DNA of 64,000 bases, from positions 6,169 through 70,168 of the forward strand of contig UQZA01000012.1 in the NCBI GenBank assembly GCA_900545515.1. The letters are read 5' to 3'. The translations under genes were made by a program, and so were the position numbers. This DNA is from an uncultured Eubacteriales bacterium (GTDB lineage Bacteria > Bacillota > Clostridia > Oscillospirales > Oscillospiraceae). Shown piece after piece: positions 25,689 through 34,019 of the stretch (position 1 is its first letter; the number at the start of each line of letters is the position of its first letter). The notes beneath the pieces were generated by a model, which saw nothing but the letters and a program-made list of their open reading frames with translations, ran no database searches and was not told the origin of the DNA.

Positions 25689-27002
25689 TTATTTTTCGGT
25701 GCAGAATTCCACCTGCTTACCTTCCAGGATCAGGTTGGTGGTTCGTACCGCGCACATTTTGCCACACATGGAGCAGGTGTGCCGGTCTGCAGGAGGGGTG
25801 CTTTCAAAGTAGCGTCTGGCCTTGTCCTGGTCCAGAGCAAGGTCAAACATGGCCTCCCAGTCCACCTTGTGACGGGCTTCGGACATGGCGTTGTCCTGCT
25901 GCCTGGCGTGGGGGACGCCCTTGGCGATGTCGGCGGCATGGGCGGCGATGCGGCTGGCGATGATTCCCTCCTTCACGTCGTCCAGGTCCGGCAGGCGAAG
26001 ATGCTCTGCCGGCGTCACATAGCACAGGAAGTCCGCACCGTTTGCCGCTGCAATGGCTCCGCCGATGGCGGCGGTGATGTGATCATAGCCGGGGGCAATG
26101 TCGGTGACAATGGGACCCAGCACATAGAACGGGGCGTTGTGGCAAAGCCGCTTTTGCAGCTGCATGTTGGCCGCAATCTCATTCATGGCCATGTGACCCG
26201 GCCCTTCCACCATGACCTGCACGTCCTTTGCCCAGGCGCGCTCCGTGAGGCTGCCAAGCTCAATCAGCTCGGCAACCTGCCCTGCGTCGGTGCTGTCGTC
26301 GATGCAGCCGGGGCGTAGGGCGTCTCCAAGGCTGATGGTGACGTCGTATTCCCGCAAAATCTCCAGGACTTCGTCGTAGTGTTCGTAAAACGGGTTCTCC
26401 TTCCCGGTCATCATCATCCATGCAAACAGCAGGGAGCCACCCCGGGATACGATGTTCATCCTCCGCTTGTCCCGCATAAACGATTCCACGGCGCGGCGGT
26501 TGATACCGGCGTGAATGGTCATAAAATCCACACCCTCTTCAGCGTGAGCCCGGACCACCCGCAGGAAATCCTCTGGGGTGATTTCCAGCAGATCCTTCTC
26601 CAGGTAGCCAATGGCGTCGTACATGGGTACGGTGCCGATCATGGCGGGGGACTTTGCAATCAGCTCTCGGCGGAAGGTGTTGGTTTTACCATAATTGCTC
26701 AGGTCCATAATGGCCTCTGCGCCAAATTGCAGGGCCAGGTCCACCTTCTGCATCTCCATGTCGTAGCGGTTGCAGTCGCCGGAGATGCCCAGGTTGACGT
26801 TGATCTTGGTGCGGAGTCCTCCGCCGATGCCCTCCGGGGAAATGGAGGTGTGGTGGATGTTACAGGGAATGGCCACTTCACCCTTGGCGACCAGCTGGCG
26901 AAGCGTTTCCGGCTCCATGTACTCCTTTTTGGCGACCAGCTCCATTTCCGGCGTCACAATGCCCCTCTTTGCGGCTTCCATCTGGGTTTTGTAAGTTCTC
27001 AT
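25689..27002 (-). CDS. thiC: Phosphomethylpyrimidine synthase
   Basis: This 437-residue protein is a radical SAM enzyme of non-canonical fold that converts aminoimidazole ribotide to HMP phosphate for thiamine synthesis. Family features include GLRTKINVNLG, the MVEGPGHM motif and a C-terminal Fe-S motif CSMCGKMC. The spacing there is CX2CX3C, one residue less than the CX2CX4C of the Escherichia coli type. The start ATG 27002 (MRTYKTQMEAAKRG) has AAAGGAATC upstream; the frame runs a few codons further but without an SD. It is shorter than the enterobacterial form, lacking the N-terminal extension. Expression is controlled by the TPP riboswitch and terminator just upstream. No other thi genes are in the window. 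Confidence 0.95.
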   Translation of the reverse strand: MRTYKTQMEAAKRGIVTPEMELVAKKEYMEPETLRQLVAKGEVAIPCNIHHTSISPEGIGGGLRTKINVNLGISGDCNRYDMEMQKVDLALQFGAEAIMDLSNYGKTNTFRRELIAKSPAMIGTVPMYDAIGYLEKDLLEITPEDFLRVVRAHAEEGVDFMTIHAGINRRAVESFMRDKRRMNIVSRGGSLLFAWMMMTGKENPFYEHYDEVLEILREYDVTISLGDALRPGCIDDSTDAGQVAELIELGSLTERAWAKDVQVMVEGPGHMAMNEIAANMQLQKRLCHNAPFYVLGPIVTDIAPGYDHITAAIGGAIAAANGADFLCYVTPAEHLRLPDLDDVKEGIIASRIAAHAADIAKGVPHARQQDNAMSEARHKVDWEAMFDLALDQDKARRYFESTPPADRHTCSMCGKMCAVRTTNLILEGKQVEFCTEK

Positions 27003-27054
27003 GGTGGTGATTCCTTTCGGCAAAAATTTGTGGGAGCAGGTGGCAGGAGCAAGA

Positions 27055-27094
27055 TAGAAAAACGGGAAATGACCAGATTTGGCAATTTCCCGTT
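27055..27094 (-). terminator. Riboswitch-controlled terminator before thiC
   Basis: On the minus strand AACGGGAAAT pairs with ATTTCCCGTT over a 14-nt loop, followed by a TTTTTCT run. It lies between the TPP aptamer and the thiC start, so thiamine diphosphate probably stops transcription here. Confidence 0.85.
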
Positions 27095-27110
27095 TCTTAC
27101 GTCTTTCGTC

Positions 27111-27190
27111 TCCCTACGTTGGCATGATCCAAATCAGGTTTATGGGTCGAAGGTCGCACCTTCCTCTCAGCCTGTCATACAAACTCCCCA
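27111..27190 (-). promoter_or_regulatory. TPP riboswitch
   Basis: The minus strand carries the thi-box elements GACAGGCTGAGAGGA, a variable GGTGCGACC hairpin, GACCC, ACCTGATTTGGATCATGCC and ACGTAGGGA in the canonical order. It senses thiamine diphosphate and regulates thiC. Confidence 0.95.
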
Positions 27191-27287
27191 GCTATGTAGT
27201 TGTTGGGTTCATTGTACACGGGGCGGGTGGGAAAATCAAGAATTATTTCGGCGAATCCAGCCGCTCTGGTTTTTTTGACAATTCCTC

Positions 27288-27316
27288 TTGTTTTTTGGGG
27301 GAGTGCCGGGTATAAT
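27288..27316 (+). promoter_or_regulatory. Promoter of the DUF1858 gene
   Basis: TTGTTT (27288-27293), a 17-bp spacer and TATAAT (27311-27316), 29 bases before the GTG start. A TTGACA further upstream is too far to pair with this -10. Confidence 0.55.
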
Positions 27317-27345
27317 AAAGCAAACGATAGTAGGAGGTCCGTTAC

Positions 27346-27576
27346 GTGGCTGTTACCATTGAAAAAGATACCATCATCGGCGAAGTGCTGGACATTGCGC
27401 CTCAGTCCGCCCCCCTGTTCCTGGCCATTGGCATGCACTGCCTGGGCTGTCCCTCTTCCCGGGGTGAGACTGTGGAGGAGGCTTGCATGGTCCACGGCAT
27501 CGACTGCGACGCCTTCCTGGCCCAGCTGAACCGGTTCCTGGAGGCCAGCGAGGCTGCCGAGGCGGAGAAACAGTAA
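27346..27576 (+). CDS. DUF1858-domain small protein
   Basis: The 76-residue product fits the DUF1858/ScdA-N-like family: an N-terminal ITKDTIIGEVL-like segment, then GMHCLGCPSSRGETVEEACMVHGID, with the conserved CXXC-like pair (Cys in MHCLGC). Family members occur beside hybrid-cluster and redox proteins and are thought to bind metal or serve as partner domains. The start is GTG 27346 with AGGAGG about 8 bases upstream. The next gene is separated by a good terminator. Confidence 0.85.
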   Translation: MAVTIEKDTIIGEVLDIAPQSAPLFLAIGMHCLGCPSSRGETVEEACMVHGIDCDAFLAQLNRFLEASEAAEAEKQ

Positions 27577-27584
27577 GCTTTGGG

Positions 27585-27635
27585 GAAGGAGGCGTTGCGG
27601 GGTGGGTCCCTGCGGCGTCTCCTTCTTTCTTTTTT
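27585..27635 (+). terminator. Terminator between the DUF1858 gene and trmK
   Basis: GAAGGAGgCG (27585-27594) pairs with CGtCTCCTTC (27616-27625), followed by TTTCTTTTTT. It separates DUF1858 from trmK unless read-through occurs. Confidence 0.8.
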
Positions 27636-27665
27636 ATCAGTGCGGCACACGTAAGGAGGGTAGTT

Positions 27666-28343
27666 ATGAAGCTTCCCATTTCCAAACGGCTTTTGGCCTG
27701 CGCTGCCTTTGTGGAGCCGGGGCAGCGGGTGGCCGATGTGGGGACGGACCACGGATATCTGGCCATTTACCTGCTGCAATCCCGCCGGGCCAGTCGAGTA
27801 CTGGCGGCGGATGTGGCGGAGCAGCCTCTGGCCCGGGCCATGGAGAATGCCAGGCGGTTCGGCGTCCGGGAGGGACTGTCTTTCCATCTGTGTGACGGTG
27901 TCCGGGGGCTGCCCCGGGACTTTGACGTGCTCCTTATGGCCGGTTTGGGGGCGGAAACCATGGTTGGCATTCTCCGGAGCGGCCCCTGGCTTCGGGGGGG
28001 AAGGTACCGTCTGGTGCTCCAGTGTCAGTCCTCCCAAAATGAGCTGCGGCAGTACCTGTCGGAACACGGCTGGGAAATCACCCGGGAGGAGCCGGTGCGG
28101 GATGGGAAATTTCTATATACCGTCCTGGAGGCCAAGCCGGGCTGCCAAAGCCTTACCCCGGGGCAGCACTTTGCCAGCCCCGCCCTGCTGGCCAGCGGAA
28201 GCCCCCTGGTGGGGGAGTATCTGGCCTTCTGCCGCCAGGCGGTGGAAAAGGTGGTTTTGGGACTGACAGGCCTGGGAGGACCTAAATATGAATATTACAG
28301 CGCGGCTCTGAAGGAACTGCGGGAGATGGAGGCAATGCGATGA
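27666..28343 (+). CDS. trmK: tRNA (adenine(22)-N1)-methyltransferase
   Basis: The 225-residue Rossmann methyltransferase has the SAM motif VADVGTDHGYLAIYL, then the family-typical LMAGLGAETMVGIL and LQCQSSQNELRQYL segments. It methylates A22 of tRNA in Gram-positive bacteria. GGAGGGTAGTT precedes ATG 27666. The gene overlaps the next by 4 bases (ATGA), the usual trmK-nif3 pairing in Firmicutes. Confidence 0.93.
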   Translation: MKLPISKRLLACAAFVEPGQRVADVGTDHGYLAIYLLQSRRASRVLAADVAEQPLARAMENARRFGVREGLSFHLCDGVRGLPRDFDVLLMAGLGAETMVGILRSGPWLRGGRYRLVLQCQSSQNELRQYLSEHGWEITREEPVRDGKFLYTVLEAKPGCQSLTPGQHFASPALLASGSPLVGEYLAFCRQAVEKVVLGLTGLGGPKYEYYSAALKELREMEAMR

Positions 28344-29131
28344 ATACAGTGGGGGATGTTTTGGAATTCCTGGAGACGCTGGCTCCCCGGTATATGAAAA
28401 TGGACTGGGACCATGTGGGTCTCCTGTGCGGCCGGTCGGGCCGGGAGGTCCGGCGGATTCTGGTGGCCCTGGACCCTTTTCAGGATGTGTGCCAGGAGGC
28501 GGCGGATTGGGGAGCCGAGCTTCTGGTGACCCACCATCCCCTTATCTTCCAGCCTCCTCAGTCCATTACGGACGACACCTCCGTGGGCCGGTGCATCCTC
28601 TTCCTGGCGGCCCGGGACATGGCCGCCATCAACGCCCACACCAATCTGGACTGTGCTCCCGGCGGGGTTAACGACTGCCTGGCCGGGGCCTTGGGCCTGG
28701 AGGAGACGGTGGTGCTGAATCCCTCCGGCACAGACGGCCAGGGGCGGCCCTGGGGCCTGCTCCGTGCCGGACGGCGGGAGCCGGTTTCCCTGGAGGCCTT
28801 CCTGGAGCAGGTAAAGCAGCGCTTGGGTTGCCCAGGCCTGCGGTATGTCTCCGGCGGCCGTCCGGTGTGCCGGGTGGCGGTGGGCGGCGGCGCCTGCGGC
28901 GACGGGGTTCGGGAGGCCTTTGACGCCGGCTGCGACACCTTTGTGACGGCGGATGTGAAATATAACCAGTTCTGGGATGCCCGGGACCTGGGGATGAACC
29001 TCATCGATGCCGGACATTTCTGGACGGAGAACCCGGTGTGCGCTACCCTGGCGGAGAAGCTCCAGGGGCAATTTCCCCAAATTCTCGTGAAAGTATCCGA
29101 ACATCACACAGACTGCATAAAATTCTGCTGA
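28340..29131 (+). CDS. Nif3-like dinuclear metal-centre protein (YqfO type)
   Basis: The 263-residue protein has the metal-binding segments VTHHPLIF and HTNLDCAPGGVND, plus a C-terminal HFWTENPV region, matching the Nif3/YqfO family (GTP cyclohydrolase I type 2-like). It lacks the PII-like insert of the longer Bacillus form. The biochemical role remains poorly defined in the family. Overlaps trmK. Confidence 0.9.
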   Translation: MNTVGDVLEFLETLAPRYMKMDWDHVGLLCGRSGREVRRILVALDPFQDVCQEAADWGAELLVTHHPLIFQPPQSITDDTSVGRCILFLAARDMAAINAHTNLDCAPGGVNDCLAGALGLEETVVLNPSGTDGQGRPWGLLRAGRREPVSLEAFLEQVKQRLGCPGLRYVSGGRPVCRVAVGGGACGDGVREAFDAGCDTFVTADVKYNQFWDARDLGMNLIDAGHFWTENPVCATLAEKLQGQFPQILVKVSEHHTDCIKFC

Positions 29132-29137
29132 AACCTG

Positions 29138-29167
29138 TTGATTTTGTCCCGCTGCCTGTGCTACAAT
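29138..29167 (+). promoter_or_regulatory. yebC promoter
   Basis: TTGATT (29138-29143), an 18-bp spacer and TACAAT (29162-29167), about 60 bases before the yebC ATG. Confidence 0.6.
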
Positions 29168-29227
29168 GTTCAGAGCTTATGCGGGGCTGCTGGAGGCAGC
29201 GCCATATCGATAGAAGGGAAGATTTTC

Positions 29228-29965
29228 ATGTCCGGACATTCCAAGTGGCATAACATTCAGAAAACCAAGGGCGCCCAGGACGCCAAGCGGGCTGCGGCCT
29301 TCACCAAAATCGCCAAGGAGATCATTGTGGCGGTGAAGGAGGGGGGCGGCATCACCGACCCTGCCAACAACTCCCGGTTGGCCACGGTCATCACCAAGGC
29401 CAAGGCCGCCAATATGCCCAACGACAACATCAAGCGGGTGCTGGAGAAGGCCGGCGGCGCCGGCTCCGGCGACAATTACGAGACCATCACCTACGAGGGT
29501 TACGGCCCCGGCGGCGTGGCCGTGATTGTGGAGACCATGACCGATAACCGCAACCGTACCGCAGGCTCCATGCGCCACCACTTCGACAAGTACGGCGGCA
29601 ACATGGGCGCCACCGGCTGCGTCTCCTGGTCCTTTGACCGGAAGGGCGTCCTGGTCATTGACAACGAGGACGGGGATTATGAGGAAGACGCGGTCATGAT
29701 GGACGCTATGGATTCCGGCGCCGATGACTTCGAGGCCGAGGAGGACTGCTTCACCATCTACACCTCCCCCGACGACTTCAACGCCGTGGCCGACGCCCTC
29801 ACCGCCAAGGGCTACCATTTCGCCTCCGCCCAGATCGAGATGGTCCCCCAGAATTACCAGAAGCTGGAGAAGGAAGAGGACATCGCCAACATGGAAAAGA
29901 TGCTGGACCTCTTCGATGACGATGACGATGTGCAGAACGTCTGGCACAACTGGGAGCAGGAATAG
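29228..29965 (+). CDS. yebC: YebC/PmpR-family translation or transcription factor
   Basis: The 245-residue protein begins MSGHSKWHNIQKTKG, the invariant family N terminus, and has the acidic central and C-terminal regions expected. YebC-like proteins are reported both as DNA-binding regulators and as factors relieving ribosome stalling at proline stretches. GAAGGGAAGA precedes ATG 29228. The longer frame from 29138 overlaps the promoter and is rejected. A GNAT gene follows 47 bases downstream. Confidence 0.95.
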   Translation: MSGHSKWHNIQKTKGAQDAKRAAAFTKIAKEIIVAVKEGGGITDPANNSRLATVITKAKAANMPNDNIKRVLEKAGGAGSGDNYETITYEGYGPGGVAVIVETMTDNRNRTAGSMRHHFDKYGGNMGATGCVSWSFDRKGVLVIDNEDGDYEEDAVMMDAMDSGADDFEAEEDCFTIYTSPDDFNAVADALTAKGYHFASAQIEMVPQNYQKLEKEEDIANMEKMLDLFDDDDDVQNVWHNWEQE

Positions 29966-30012
29966 TATCTGAAAGGATTGACTCCACTACCCTTGGCGGA
30001 AGAAGGTGCACC

Positions 30013-30570
30013 ATGGAATACGGCAATGGAGGCCGCTCGCTCAGGCAGCTGCTCCATGCACTCCCAGGGGAGGCGTGGAAAACCCAGGAGATTTTCCTTC
30101 GTCCCATCCAGGATGAGGAGGATCTATGGTATGCGACGGTGGAATGCCGCCTGAAGCCGGGGCAGGAGGAGTTTGTCAATCCCGCCGGCTTTTCCATTGG
30201 CAGGGCGTACCTCAATCCAGAGGAGCATGTCCCCTGCGTGATCTGTAAGGCAGACGGCGAAAGAATCGGCTATCTGGTCCTCCGAACATGGATTGGCGGG
30301 AGTGTGGATGCCGCTTCCTGGAGCTACTATCTGGATGCAGCTTGCCAGGGTCAGGGTTTTGGAAAAAAAGCCGCCATGCTTGCAGTTCACATTCTGAAGA
30401 CGGCGGGAATTCAGCACCTGCGGCTTTCTACTGAGGCCGGAAATGTGAAGGCGCAAAGGCTGTATACGGATATTGGGTTTATGAAGCTGGACGAATTGGA
30501 TGGGGATGATCTGGTGTTTGGACTGTCCATTTCCCATGATATAGAGAGGCGGGAGAATTCCTTTTTGTGA
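30013..30570 (+). CDS. GNAT-family N-acetyltransferase
   Basis: The 185-residue protein has a GNAT acetyl-CoA loop QGQGFGKKAAMLA and the downstream NVKAQRLYTDIGFMK segment. The substrate is unknown. The start ATG 30013 has AGAAGGTG upstream. The TGA stop (30568-30570) lies inside the loop and right arm junction of the terminator hairpin, so the last codons double as terminator sequence. Probably co-transcribed with yebC. Confidence 0.85.
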   Translation: MEYGNGGRSLRQLLHALPGEAWKTQEIFLRPIQDEEDLWYATVECRLKPGQEEFVNPAGFSIGRAYLNPEEHVPCVICKADGERIGYLVLRTWIGGSVDAASWSYYLDAACQGQGFGKKAAMLAVHILKTAGIQHLRLSTEAGNVKAQRLYTDIGFMKLDELDGDDLVFGLSISHDIERRENSFL

Positions 30571-30586
30571 ATTCTCCCGCTATTTT
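30549..30586 (+). terminator. Terminator overlapping the end of the GNAT gene
   Basis: The 12-bp perfect stem GCGGGAGAATTC/GAATTCTCCCGC (30549-30560 with 30569-30580) is followed by TATTTT. The loop contains a T run and the stop codon. Confidence 0.85.
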
Positions 30587-30615
30587 CCTGGGCTCTGCAC
30601 TTTGATGATGGCGTC

Positions 30616-31497
30616 CTATTCCCGATAGTCATCCCGGACAAAGGGCTGGTCAATTTTCCTATCCACCAGGAGTCCGTATTTTTTGGGATGTCGGTATGCA
30701 TTGCCGTGGACTTCCTGCTGACGGTAGCTGCGAAGCTGATCCAGGTTCAGGCTGGCGAGATAGATCCCTTCCTGCCCGCCCGCCTGCAGAATGCAGGTAT
30801 CCCGGGAATGCTCCTCTTCGGGAAGGTACGCGACGCCGTCAAACACGCTGGAGCCGCCGTTGCAATCCGGCACAGTTTCGGGATAGTTGCAGGTGGCGAT
30901 TGCCAGCATGTTTTCGTATGCCCGGCCGCGAAGCTGGGAAAGACGGTTGATTTCCATGGGGCAGGCATTGGGGACCAGAATCAGTTCCGCGCCCTTCAGC
31001 ATGAGAATTCTGGCGCTTTCAGGAAATTCCCGGTCAAAGCAGATCATGGCGCCCACTTGCACCATGCCGCAGGCCGTATCCAGGGCGGTCACGTAAAAGT
31101 CCTCACCGGGAGTGAGATGCCGCTCCACGTCAAAGTCACAGGTGTGCACCTTCGCATACGTAAGCTGTTTGACGCCGAATCGGTCAAAAAGGACCAGGGA
31201 ATTGCGGATACCGTCCCCATACCGCTCCAAAAAGGTGATGCCGATTGCCATGTGAAGCTCTTTTGCCGCATTTTCAAAGGAATGGACGAAGTCGCCGTTT
31301 GCCGAAATGGCAGCGGACTTCACGCAGTCTAGGGGTTGATGGTATATATCGTACCCATTGCTCCACATTTCCGGGAATAGGGCGATATCGGCCCCCATTT
31401 CTTTGGCTTGTTTGCAGGATTCCAAGCCTTTTTCTAAATTTCCGTCCAAGGCACCACATGGGGCTATTTGCAGCAGGGCAATTTTCAGTAAGTTCAT
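30616..31497 (-). CDS. Carbon-nitrogen hydrolase (nitrilase superfamily)
   Basis: The 293-residue protein has the Glu-Lys-Cys triad: Glu43 (LFPEMWSNGY), Lys116 (YAKVHTCDF) and Cys153 (MICFDREFPE). It hydrolyses an amide, carbamoyl or nitrile. It is the last of three same-strand genes after a guanine deaminase and a TIGR04076-like protein, so a role in nitrogen scavenging from purines or ureido compounds is possible. The substrate cannot be read from the sequence. Confidence 0.9.
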   Translation of the reverse strand: MNLLKIALLQIAPCGALDGNLEKGLESCKQAKEMGADIALFPEMWSNGYDIYHQPLDCVKSAAISANGDFVHSFENAAKELHMAIGITFLERYGDGIRNSLVLFDRFGVKQLTYAKVHTCDFDVERHLTPGEDFYVTALDTACGMVQVGAMICFDREFPESARILMLKGAELILVPNACPMEINRLSQLRGRAYENMLAIATCNYPETVPDCNGGSSVFDGVAYLPEEEHSRDTCILQAGGQEGIYLASLNLDQLRSYRQQEVHGNAYRHPKKYGLLVDRKIDQPFVRDDYRE

Positions 31498-31508
31498 TGT
31501 CGCTCCTT

Positions 31509-31931
31509 TTACCGGGGGAATTTCATTCCTGATTGGGCATTGCCATGGCCCGGCACGGGGCCGGAAAGGCGGGTTTGACCCCCTTCATCCAGGAATTTTC
31601 CCCTGTAAAAATTCTCATTTCCAGTTTTCTTTGCCGTAAGCCGGAATATGACACAACCGTCGGGGCATACGACATCCTTGCAGTATTTGCCGTTTCCGCC
31701 AATGTTTTCTAAATCTCCGCCGCTTCTGACGGCCTCCATGATGGAGAACAGGATCATCATGACTTTGGAGCAAATGCCCTGCCCAGCTGCGTTGACAGGG
31801 CAGCCGTAGGTGCAGGTATACGTATCTCCAATTTCTTCGCCGTTTCGGCAGTACTGCTCCGTGTGGTCGCCACGGAGAAATCCGATGACTTCAATCTGAA
31901 ATTCATATTCCTCATGGTACCATTTTTTCAT
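31509..31931 (-). CDS. TIGR04076-family Cys-rich protein
   Basis: The 140-residue product has the conserved family core: an N-terminal beta segment, Cys-rich middle (CTYGCPVN...GICSKV), then CPDGCVIFRL. About 40 extra residues follow the usual end. Function of the family is not established. It overlaps the guanine deaminase gene by 20 bases and ends 11 bases before the nitrilase gene, so all three form one operon. Confidence 0.7.
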   Translation of the reverse strand: MKKWYHEEYEFQIEVIGFLRGDHTEQYCRNGEEIGDTYTCTYGCPVNAAGQGICSKVMMILFSIMEAVRSGGDLENIGGNGKYCKDVVCPDGCVIFRLTAKKTGNENFYRGKFLDEGGQTRLSGPVPGHGNAQSGMKFPR

Positions 31932-33222
31932 GACTACCCTCCGGATTCCAGTGTTTTATTTGTATGCTGTTCCCGGATACGAACTTTGCCGTAAGGCAGC
32001 TCTCCTCTGCCAGATAGGCCAGCCGCTCCACCCGCTGCTGGATGCTAAGGGGCAGGACGGTGGGATAGCGGCGGTCGTCCAGGACCAGGGCGTCAAAGGC
32101 GTAGCCCTGGGCGAAGGTTCCCACAGGGCCGAAGAAGCTGCCGCCACCCAGGGTGGCCATCCAGAAGACCTGGTCGAAGGTAAGAGGCGGGAGGCTTTGG
32201 TCCAGGAGCTGCCAGCGAAGCTTGCTGGCCTGAATGGCATGGGCCATGGCCCGGAAAAGATTCAGGCTGCTGCCCCCTGCCACATCGGAGGCCAGGCCGA
32301 CCCGAAGCCCCTGCTCCAAGAAGCGGCGGACCGGAGCCACGCCGGAGGCAAGGTTTGAGTTGGATTCTGGACTGTGGGCGATGAACACGCCTCGCTCCTT
32401 GAGAAGCGCCAGCTCTGCCTCCCGGGAGTGGACGCAGTGGGCCATGATGCAGTCGGTGTCCAGGAGCCCAAACCGGTCGTAAACCTGGGCATAGCAGCTG
32501 GCCTCTGGAAAGCGTTCCTGCACCACAGCGATTTCCTTTTGATTTTCCGACAAATGGCTCTGCACCGGCAGGCCCGTCTCCCGGGCCAATCTTCCCAGAC
32601 CCTCCAGGAGGGGAGCGGAGCAGGTGGGGACAAAGCGGGGGGTGAGAATGGGACCGGTCCGGCGGTAACGTCCCTGGACAGCCTCCAGCCAGCGCCGGGT
32701 TTCCTCCAGCGCCGCCTCCGGCCCCGGCTCCCGCAGATGTTCAGGGCAGTCCCGGTCCATGCTGACCCGGCCCACCCGGGTGATGAGTCCGCTTTCCTCC
32801 AGCAGGTCCATGAGAAGCAAGGTGGCCTCTGTGTGGGCGGTGGCAAAGATGGCGGCCCGGGTGGTGAAGCTGCCCTGCAAGGCCGCCACAAACTGCCGGT
32901 AGGCAGGCCCGGCGTAGGCCAGGTCCCGGAACTTGGCTTCCTCCGGGAAGGTGTGGGTGTTCAGCCAGTCCAGCAGCTCCAAGTCCATCCCCAGACCCCG
33001 ATAGGCAAACTGGGGCCCGTGGAGGTGGAGATCCACCAATCCGGGGAGGATGAGCCGGTCCCCGAAGTCCAGAAGGGGCAGGTCCCGGTAGGCTTCCGGG
33101 AGGACCGGAAAGGCGCCCTGGCAAAGCCCCTCTGTGCAGACCAAAAATCCATTGGGAATACACCGGTGGCCATTGGGACCAGTACTGAAGAAAAGCTGCC
33201 CTTTACATACAAAATTTTCCAT
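31912..33222 (-). CDS. guaD: Guanine deaminase
   Basis: The 436-residue amidohydrolase has the metal site LPGLVDLHLHGPQ, then the guanine-deaminase-specific stretch LLDWLNTHTFPEE, His residues in QSHLSEN and MAHCVHS, and an ASDVAGG Asp. It converts guanine to xanthine plus ammonia. First gene of a three-gene operon. The gene starts with MENFVCKG at 33222, preceded by AAAAGGAGG. Confidence 0.9.
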   Translation of the reverse strand: MENFVCKGQLFFSTGPNGHRCIPNGFLVCTEGLCQGAFPVLPEAYRDLPLLDFGDRLILPGLVDLHLHGPQFAYRGLGMDLELLDWLNTHTFPEEAKFRDLAYAGPAYRQFVAALQGSFTTRAAIFATAHTEATLLLMDLLEESGLITRVGRVSMDRDCPEHLREPGPEAALEETRRWLEAVQGRYRRTGPILTPRFVPTCSAPLLEGLGRLARETGLPVQSHLSENQKEIAVVQERFPEASCYAQVYDRFGLLDTDCIMAHCVHSREAELALLKERGVFIAHSPESNSNLASGVAPVRRFLEQGLRVGLASDVAGGSSLNLFRAMAHAIQASKLRWQLLDQSLPPLTFDQVFWMATLGGGSFFGPVGTFAQGYAFDALVLDDRRYPTVLPLSIQQRVERLAYLAEESCLTAKFVSGNSIQIKHWNPEGSHEKMVP

Positions 33223-33301
33223 GGCATGTGCCTCCTTTTAGCTCCATTCTACCCAATGCTGCGTTCTTGATCCATCGGGCCTTGGCGGCTTCCAATCACA
33301 T

Positions 33302-33344
33302 GCGGCAGCGTCCCCGCGGAAAAACAGTCCGGAGACGCTGCCGC
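33302..33344 (-). terminator. Hairpin after bofA
   Basis: An 11-bp perfect stem GCGGCAGCGTC/GACGCTGCCGC encloses 21 bases. No good T run follows on the minus strand, so it may be a stabilising or attenuating hairpin. Confidence 0.5.
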
Positions 33345-33360
33345 ATAACAGGCGGAAATC

Positions 33361-33615
33361 TCAGAGCAAGTACTGCACCACCAGGAGCAGAACAATGCCC
33401 GGCAGGCCCAGAAAGCCCACAATGGCAGCGGTGATGAAATTCAACTCAAAGACAATGCCGGTGATGCCGGACAGCAGGTTTAACAGGAACAGGCAAATAA
33501 ATCCGCAGCCCGTGTTGAGCAGGAGCTTGAAGATCAGCTTCATAGGGGTCAGAAGGATTTTGATGAATAAAAAAATGAACAGAACCGGGACGGCCAACGC
33601 AAGGATTTCCTGCAT
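33361..33615 (-). CDS. bofA: Pro-sigma-K processing inhibitor BofA-family protein
   Basis: The 84-residue very hydrophobic protein has two membrane segments, the first from about residue 5, with an ALLLNTGCGF-like motif (KLLLNTGCGFICLFLLNLL) and FITAAIVGFLGLPG near the end, as in BofA. It restrains activation of sigma-K in the forespore membrane, so the organism can probably sporulate. ATG 33615 has GGAGGAATTTT upstream; the longer frame upstream is rejected. Confidence 0.88.
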   Translation of the reverse strand: MQEILALAVPVLFIFLFIKILLTPMKLIFKLLLNTGCGFICLFLLNLLSGITGIVFELNFITAAIVGFLGLPGIVLLLVVQYLL

Positions 33616-33828
33616 AAAATTCCTCCATTCAAGAAACGAACATGCCGGTATATTTTCGGACGGCCTGGACAAAATAGGCTTGGACAGAAGATGAACAGAA
33701 GGAAGACCGCCACGGAAACGCCCCGCGCAAGGTGTTCCGAAGAGCTGGACTCCACCGTACATCGACTGTCAAGTGTATCCCACGGCAATTGCGCGCGGCA
33801 GATGCGAACCGGCGACCATGGAGCCGGA

Positions 33829-33850
33829 GGCGGGCGAGAATTCGCCCGCC
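33829..33850. repeat. Intergenic inverted repeat
   Basis: GGCGGGCGA-gaat-TCGCCCGCC in a 300-base region (33616-33916) with no credible gene. No T run follows. Function unknown. Confidence 0.4.
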
Positions 33851-33916
33851 GGTACATCAAGTGGAATGTCATACATTTTACTACGAATTCCAGGCGAAAT
33901 CAATCCAAAAAGTGAG

Positions 33917-33960
33917 CCCGGACAAATCCCCACAATCCGAAACGTGGGATTTGTCCGGGT
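33917..33960 (-). terminator. Terminator-like hairpin at the end of the ABC importer operon
   Basis: A 14-bp perfect stem CCCGGACAAATCCC/GGGATTTGTCCGGG surrounds a 15-nt loop. It lies 60 bases past the last gene of the minus-strand importer operon; the flanking sequence has only a modest T content. Confidence 0.6.
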
Positions 33961-34019
33961 CTTTCATTCTGGATGGAGCATTTCTTCACCAGGCCGTTCC
34001 AGCGGCGCGAGGCATACCT

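Noticed and set aside
33616..33916. Possible tRNA or small gene in the gap before the ABC importer operon
   Set aside because: I found no tRNA arms or TPsiC-like GGTTCGAATCC motif and no credible coding frame; only an inverted repeat.
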